Source: Saururus chinensis
Lineage: Eukaryota; Streptophyta; Magnoliopsida; Piperales; Saururaceae
Direction: 5' to 3'
Assembly (NCBI GenBank): GCA_035235625.1
Contig: CP141140.1
Coordinates: 310,001 to 374,000 of the forward strand
DNA length: 64,000 bases
The notes below the pieces were generated by a model, which ran no database searches, had not been told where the DNA came from, and saw only the letters and a program-made list of their open reading frames with translations. This document shows positions 59,634-64,000 of the stretch, piece after piece. The first letter of the stretch is position 1. Each line of letters opens with the position of its first letter. The position numbers and the translations under genes are program-made.

Positions 59634-62600
59634 TGTCACGCCCCGACGATGCCTGACCCGAGCCGAACCCGGTCGAAGGGCCAGTCAAGCGTGCGGGGGC
59701 GACAAAGGGAAATTGAGAAATGATTTAGCGAAAGACTTAACCCTAACTACAGGCGATTTAACAGAATTACGGAGTACGCACAATCCTTTGAGCAAGAGTA
59801 AATAAGAAGGAAAGAAAGGATGTTACTTATCACAAAGTAAACAACTAATCTCAAACCCACATACTTAGTTAACTAGTCCACACTGGCTCAAAATAAGTCT
59901 TAAGCAAACACAATTGTAAAATGTGACATAAATCAAAAACAAAGAACCCTACACAAAGGTTCTAAACATAAAGCATAAAACCAAAGAAGATAAGTTACAC
60001 AACGATCTCCATGATCACATCCAAGCCATCTCCGACCATTCCTCAAAGAGGAGATCCTGTCCGTTTGCGTGTCGCACCACGCAGCCCCAAATCAAAACAC
60101 AAAAAAGAGGGGTGAGTTTAACAAACTCAGCAATGGTTTTTAATATCACTATCAATATCGAAAATACGATAGCATAGCAATATGATCATCAGATCAAAGA
60201 TTTACATGGTGCGTCATTTTCTGATCACACATACACATCACCTAAAACTACATCATAGTGCGTAATCCACATAATGTCATTCTCATCATAACATCCTACA
60301 TAAAATGTATCTCTAACATACATATTCCACCATGCATCACATCAAAATCAACCTGCATGGATGTATCTCTAACATACATATTCCCACATGCATCATATCA
60401 TAATCAACCTGCATAGATGTATCTCTAACATACATATTCCCACATGCATCATATCATACTCAACCTGTATGGATATATCTCTGACATACATATTCCCCCA
60501 TGCATCACATCATAATCAACCTGCATGAATGTATCTCTAACATACATATTCCATCATGCATCATATTATAACATCCTGTATGAATGTATCTCTAACATAC
60601 ATATTCCATCATGCATCATATCATAATATCCTGCATGAATGTATCTCTAACATACATATTCTATCATGCATCATATCATAACATCCTCCATCAAGGAGTA
60701 ATCACAAATTTGGTGTCACACAGACGGAACATAGACAAGGCCACGAAGGCGTGTCATGGTCCAAAATTCTACACAAGAATTCAAGAAAGATCGGGGTTGT
60801 CAATCCCTAAAAATCTGCTCGCCCTGGACGATCCTGGCCAAGGATGTCCCATTCTCACACAGAGAATCTAGAGAAGGGGTGTTCGCCCAGGGACATCTCC
60901 TGCGGAGTGAAGAGCCCGAGTTTCCACACAAGAAACCATAGAACACGTGGTAGCGAGTGCACATGGCATACTATACTGGATTCTCAGGGTCCAGATGACA
61001 CTCATAATAACATTCTCACAATCCGCAAGACAAGTACACAACTCGTCCTCACATAATTCCATTCAACTAGACTCAACCCGGGGAGTGCATTCGTTCCACA
61101 TAAGAACTCAAATCAAAATATGTCCTTTCGAACCAATCAACTTACGATTAATCCACGACCGATCAATCCGGCACACAATTTCACCACATTGCATCCAATC
61201 GGTCAAATTCGATTAACCTCGATGAAGCCTCAATTGGAAATCCATTTTCATGATGCATGCAGCATGGTACATACGTGGGCAAGGCATACATGAATCCTAA
61301 TCCATGATAAGTGCTCTCATCAGCCCCTAATGCATCATTCATAATTACAATATCAAGCTTCAACATCATCATTTAACCCCACATGTGTGTGTACCTAGTA
61401 GAAGCATTTCACACAATGCATGCCAACAAGCTTGAAAATTTAAACTTACTACCACACTACACATGTGAATTACCATCTAAACATGAATTCCAGCGGAAAT
61501 CATAGGAGAAGAAACGTTGAAATCATAACTCGAAGCAAATCTCAACCACAAAGGCTACACACATATAAGATCATTCATTTTATCCGTGAGTCATGACATT
61601 CACCAACATCCACACATCAACTAACTACATTCTATCATGACAAATCAGTCCATTAATAGGTTATAGTCCTACTGAAAATATGCTTAACCAAAGGAAATCA
61701 ACTATTCATAATTTCAAGGTGACAATACCAACATCATGCTACAAAACATAAGTCATTCCACAAATCTCTAAGCATATATCTCAACTCCATAACCTCAATA
61801 GCATGTCATTTCAGTAGCATAATATAGCTTAAAACACACCACATTCATATGAAATTGGCAAGCTAAAGTGGAATCATCGAAATAAACATCATGCAATTCT
61901 GCTGTGTAGCTGTTCGAACGCCCTTCAGGCCGTTCGATCAACTAAACGGAAAAAATTCAAATTCACAGTTTGGCCATTCGAACGCCCAGCAGGCCGTTCG
62001 ATCGGTTGAACTGGAAAACTGTCGATCCGACAATGTTGCCGTTTGAACGCCCAGAAGGGCCTTTCGAACGCCAACAAGGCAGAACTAACCATCTTCTTCC
62101 TTTCGCAAATTCAAATTGAAACACCATTGATAACACTTCAAATCAACATCTAACACCCTAATCATCATCAAAAGTCCTTCATGACTTCCAGAATGTTAAA
62201 CCATATCATAATAATACAAAACCCTAAGAAATCGGGATTAAATATTTCTATTTTCTAATCATGCTATTAACACACCAAATCAAGTAACTCCATTCGAAAT
62301 AAGCCAAAAATCAAGAGTTTTACCATGGATAAACTGAAATTTCAAAGGTCCATTACCTTATCACTTAATTAAGCTCGGATTTGAGGGTCACTCTTCTTGA
62401 AAACCTTACAAAAACATAGAGTTTGGATTAAACTCCATTAAAAATTGATTTACTAAAGAAATCCCTAATTAAAACTTAGATTTAGGGCTTGCTGAACATA
62501 AAAATCGAATTTTCTAAGCTAGGGTTTGTAGAAAAATACAAATCAGTAGTTTTTGATGTCCAAAAACGACTTGAAACAAAAGGAAAATGGTAAATTTAGA

Positions 62601-63096
62601 AGAGATTAAGAAGAAAGCTAGGGTTCAGTGCTTAATTAGAGTAGGCTTACCTTAAACACCTTCTAATCCGGGCCTAATTGGGGATTAGGCCTGACCTCTC
62701 CTCCTTAGCCTATTCCCAAAAATAGAAATGGCTCAGGTTTGGCCTTTTATAGTAAGGGTTGGGGTATATATGGGTAAGTTATGGGGTGTAAATAGGAAAA
62801 GTAGGCTAAAAATGGGTATTTTACACATTTAAGCACTAATTAAGCCTAAGAAAATTCTAAAATTTTTTGTATGGGCTTAAGTAGATATCTGGGTTCATTT
62901 GGTCCAAAAACCCAAATTTCAACGGTGGGGGTCTTACCAAAACCCTAATTATTGAAAAAATAGTAAAAATTCAGAAAAATCATCATAAACACTATTTATT
63001 TATGAAACCACCGAATAAATCAGAAAACACGTTAATCTTACGATAATCGACAATTAAAGAAAACCAAAAAACGGTTTAGAGATTAGGGTCCTTACA
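59634..63096 (-). mobile_element. Solo LTR, family A, copy 3 (3463 bp), TSD GAGAG
   Basis: Plus-strand ends TGTCACGCCCCGA and GGGTCCTTACA. Identical 5-mers GAGAG flank it (59629-59633 and 63097-63101); because the target is a GA microsatellite this match is weaker evidence than for copy 2, but the clean TG...CA ends in GA-tract on both sides are decisive. Minus-strand TATA box at 62745-62751. Contains about seven 56-bp subrepeats and a palindrome cluster (61910-62075). No gypsy coding sequence. Closest to copy 1. Confidence 0.94.
60290..60690. repeat. Tandem subrepeats in LTR A copy 3 (about 7 x 56 bp)
   Basis: Seven units around GAATGTATCTCTAACATACA and ATTCCATCATGCATCATATC; starts near 60293, 60352, 60410, 60466, 60521, 60576 and 60632. 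Homologous to 502-1282. Confidence 0.92.
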
Positions 63097-63560
63097 GAGA
63101 GCGAGGGGGAGAGGAGAGGGAGAGAGAGAGGAGAGGAGAGGGAGAGAGAGGGAGGAGAGGAGAGGAGAGGGAGAGGAAGAGAAGAGAGAGGGAGGAGAGG
63201 AGAGGAGAGGGAGAGGAAGAGAAGAGAGAGGGAGGGAGGAGAGGAGAGGGAGAGAGAAAGGAGAGGAGAGGGAGAGAGAGAGGGAGGAGAGGAGAGGAGA
63301 GGAGAGGGAGAGAGAAAGGAGAGGAGAGGGAGAGAGAGAGGGAGGAGAGGGAGAGAGGAGAGAGAGAGGGGAGGGAGAGGAGAGGAGAGATAGAGAGGAG
63401 AGATAGAGAAGAGAGAGAGAGGGAGGAGAGGAGCGGTAGAGAGGAGAGATAGAGAAGAGAGAGAGAAGCAGTAGAGGAGGGAGAGAGAGGAGAGAGAAGC
63501 GGTAGAGGAGAGGTAGAGAGGAGAGATAGAGAGAGAGTGGAGAGTGAGGAGATTGATATT
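63097..63560. repeat. GA-rich microsatellite/minisatellite
   Basis: About 460 bp of almost pure purine on the + strand with local higher repeats such as GGAGAGGAGAGGAGAGGGAG and GAGAGATAGAGAAGAGAGAG. It is the continuation of the tract interrupted by the LTR at 59634, and the longest GA tract of the element. Confidence 0.93.
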
Positions 63561-63713
63561 AATTATTTTTTAATTTTTTTATATATTTTTATATTTTAAA
63601 AATAAAAAATAAAATAAATACTATTAGCGAAGTATGGAAATATACATCGCTAATAGGTGTATTATTAGTAACATATATTTATATACGTCGCTAATAGTAT
63701 ACCTATTAGCGAC

Positions 63714-63798
<85 letters not shown>
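63714..63798. repeat. (TA)n microsatellite inside a hairpin loop
   Basis: About forty uninterrupted TA units lie between ATTAGCGACG on the left and ATAGCTAATATT on the right, that is, in place of the short loop of the element's usual palindrome. Length may be inaccurate in the assembly. Confidence 0.93.
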
Positions 63799-63802
<4 letters not shown>

Positions 63803-64000
63803 GCTAATATTATTATTATTATTTTAAAATTAATTTTTAAAAATAAAATTTATAAAAATTTGAAATTAGAGGAGTGTGTTAGTGGAGAGTAGAGGTAGAG
63901 GGGAGGGATAGAGAGAGCGCGAGAGGAGAGGGAGAGAGGAGAGGGATATTGATTATTTTTTATATATTATTATATTTTAAAAATAAAAAAATATCATTTA

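Larger units (their letters stand above)
57685..64000. mobile_element. CACTA-like non-autonomous transposon 2 (runs off window, split by a solo LTR)
   Basis: Begins CACTACAACTAAATGTAGTA, matching the CACTA terminus at 41924, preceded by TAT (57682-57684). It continues with alternating ATTAGCGACG / CGTCGCTAAT inverted repeats (57700-58190), then repeated units of hairpin plus GA tract. GA tracts here correspond to CT tracts near the right end of element 1, so this element is in the opposite orientation. Interrupted by the 3463-bp LTR at 59634-63096. No transposase sequence within the window. The right terminus is not reached. Confidence 0.75.

Overview
This window looks like a nuclear chromosome segment of a flowering plant with a repeat-rich genome. 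Three plant genes with consensus GT-AG introns sit on the + strand, surrounded by nested LTR retrotransposons, CACTA-like and Mutator-like DNA transposons and Stowaway-type MITEs. I cannot name the species. No prokaryotic, organellar or viral gene block is seen.

Genes. (1) 15072-20381: a 512-residue membrane-anchored receptor-like kinase of the At3g59110/At2g42960 type, seven coding exons plus a 5'-UTR intron, all catalytic motifs intact. (2) 29576-36235: a 1036-residue SBP-box transcription factor of the large SPL1/SPL12 class, ten exons, with zinc-binding SBP domain, ankyrin-like segment and C-terminal hydrophobic segment. (3) 54414-56374: a 484-residue P-class PPR protein resembling plastid PPR2/EMB2750 (At3g06430), two exons. 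They are not an operon; each has its own promoter and repeats separate them.

Layout. 1-3720: long LTR (family A, minus), cut by the window edge. 3721-4797: ACC microsatellite and a dead MULE transposase. 4798-8475: LTR relic split by another LTR (5503-7460). 8504-13450: remains of an Athila/Tat-type Ty3-gypsy element split by a solo LTR with a perfect 5-bp target-site duplication (10002-11643). 13600-20700: kinase gene. 20700-28630: decayed copia element, MITEs, an LTR fragment and two copies of an AT-rich element. 28630-36480: SPL gene. 36480-41410: AT-rich intergenic DNA and a gypsy 3' LTR with polypurine tract (39060-41040). 41924-48812: CACTA-like element split by a family-A solo LTR. 48816-53280: degraded LTR sequence with a curious copia insertion. 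54100-56920: PPR gene. 57685-64000: second CACTA-like element, opposite orientation, also split by a family-A solo LTR, running off the window.

The main non-genic story is transposon nesting: perfect 5-bp target-site duplications (AAGAG, GAGAG, TAGGG) show three clean solo LTRs, two of them inside members of the same hairpin-rich CACTA-like family. I see no convincing new biochemical system. The unusual structures are the higher-order hairpin/GA-tract repeats, a G-rich minisatellite, a paired-palindrome cluster shared by several LTRs and a copia fragment between long direct duplications.
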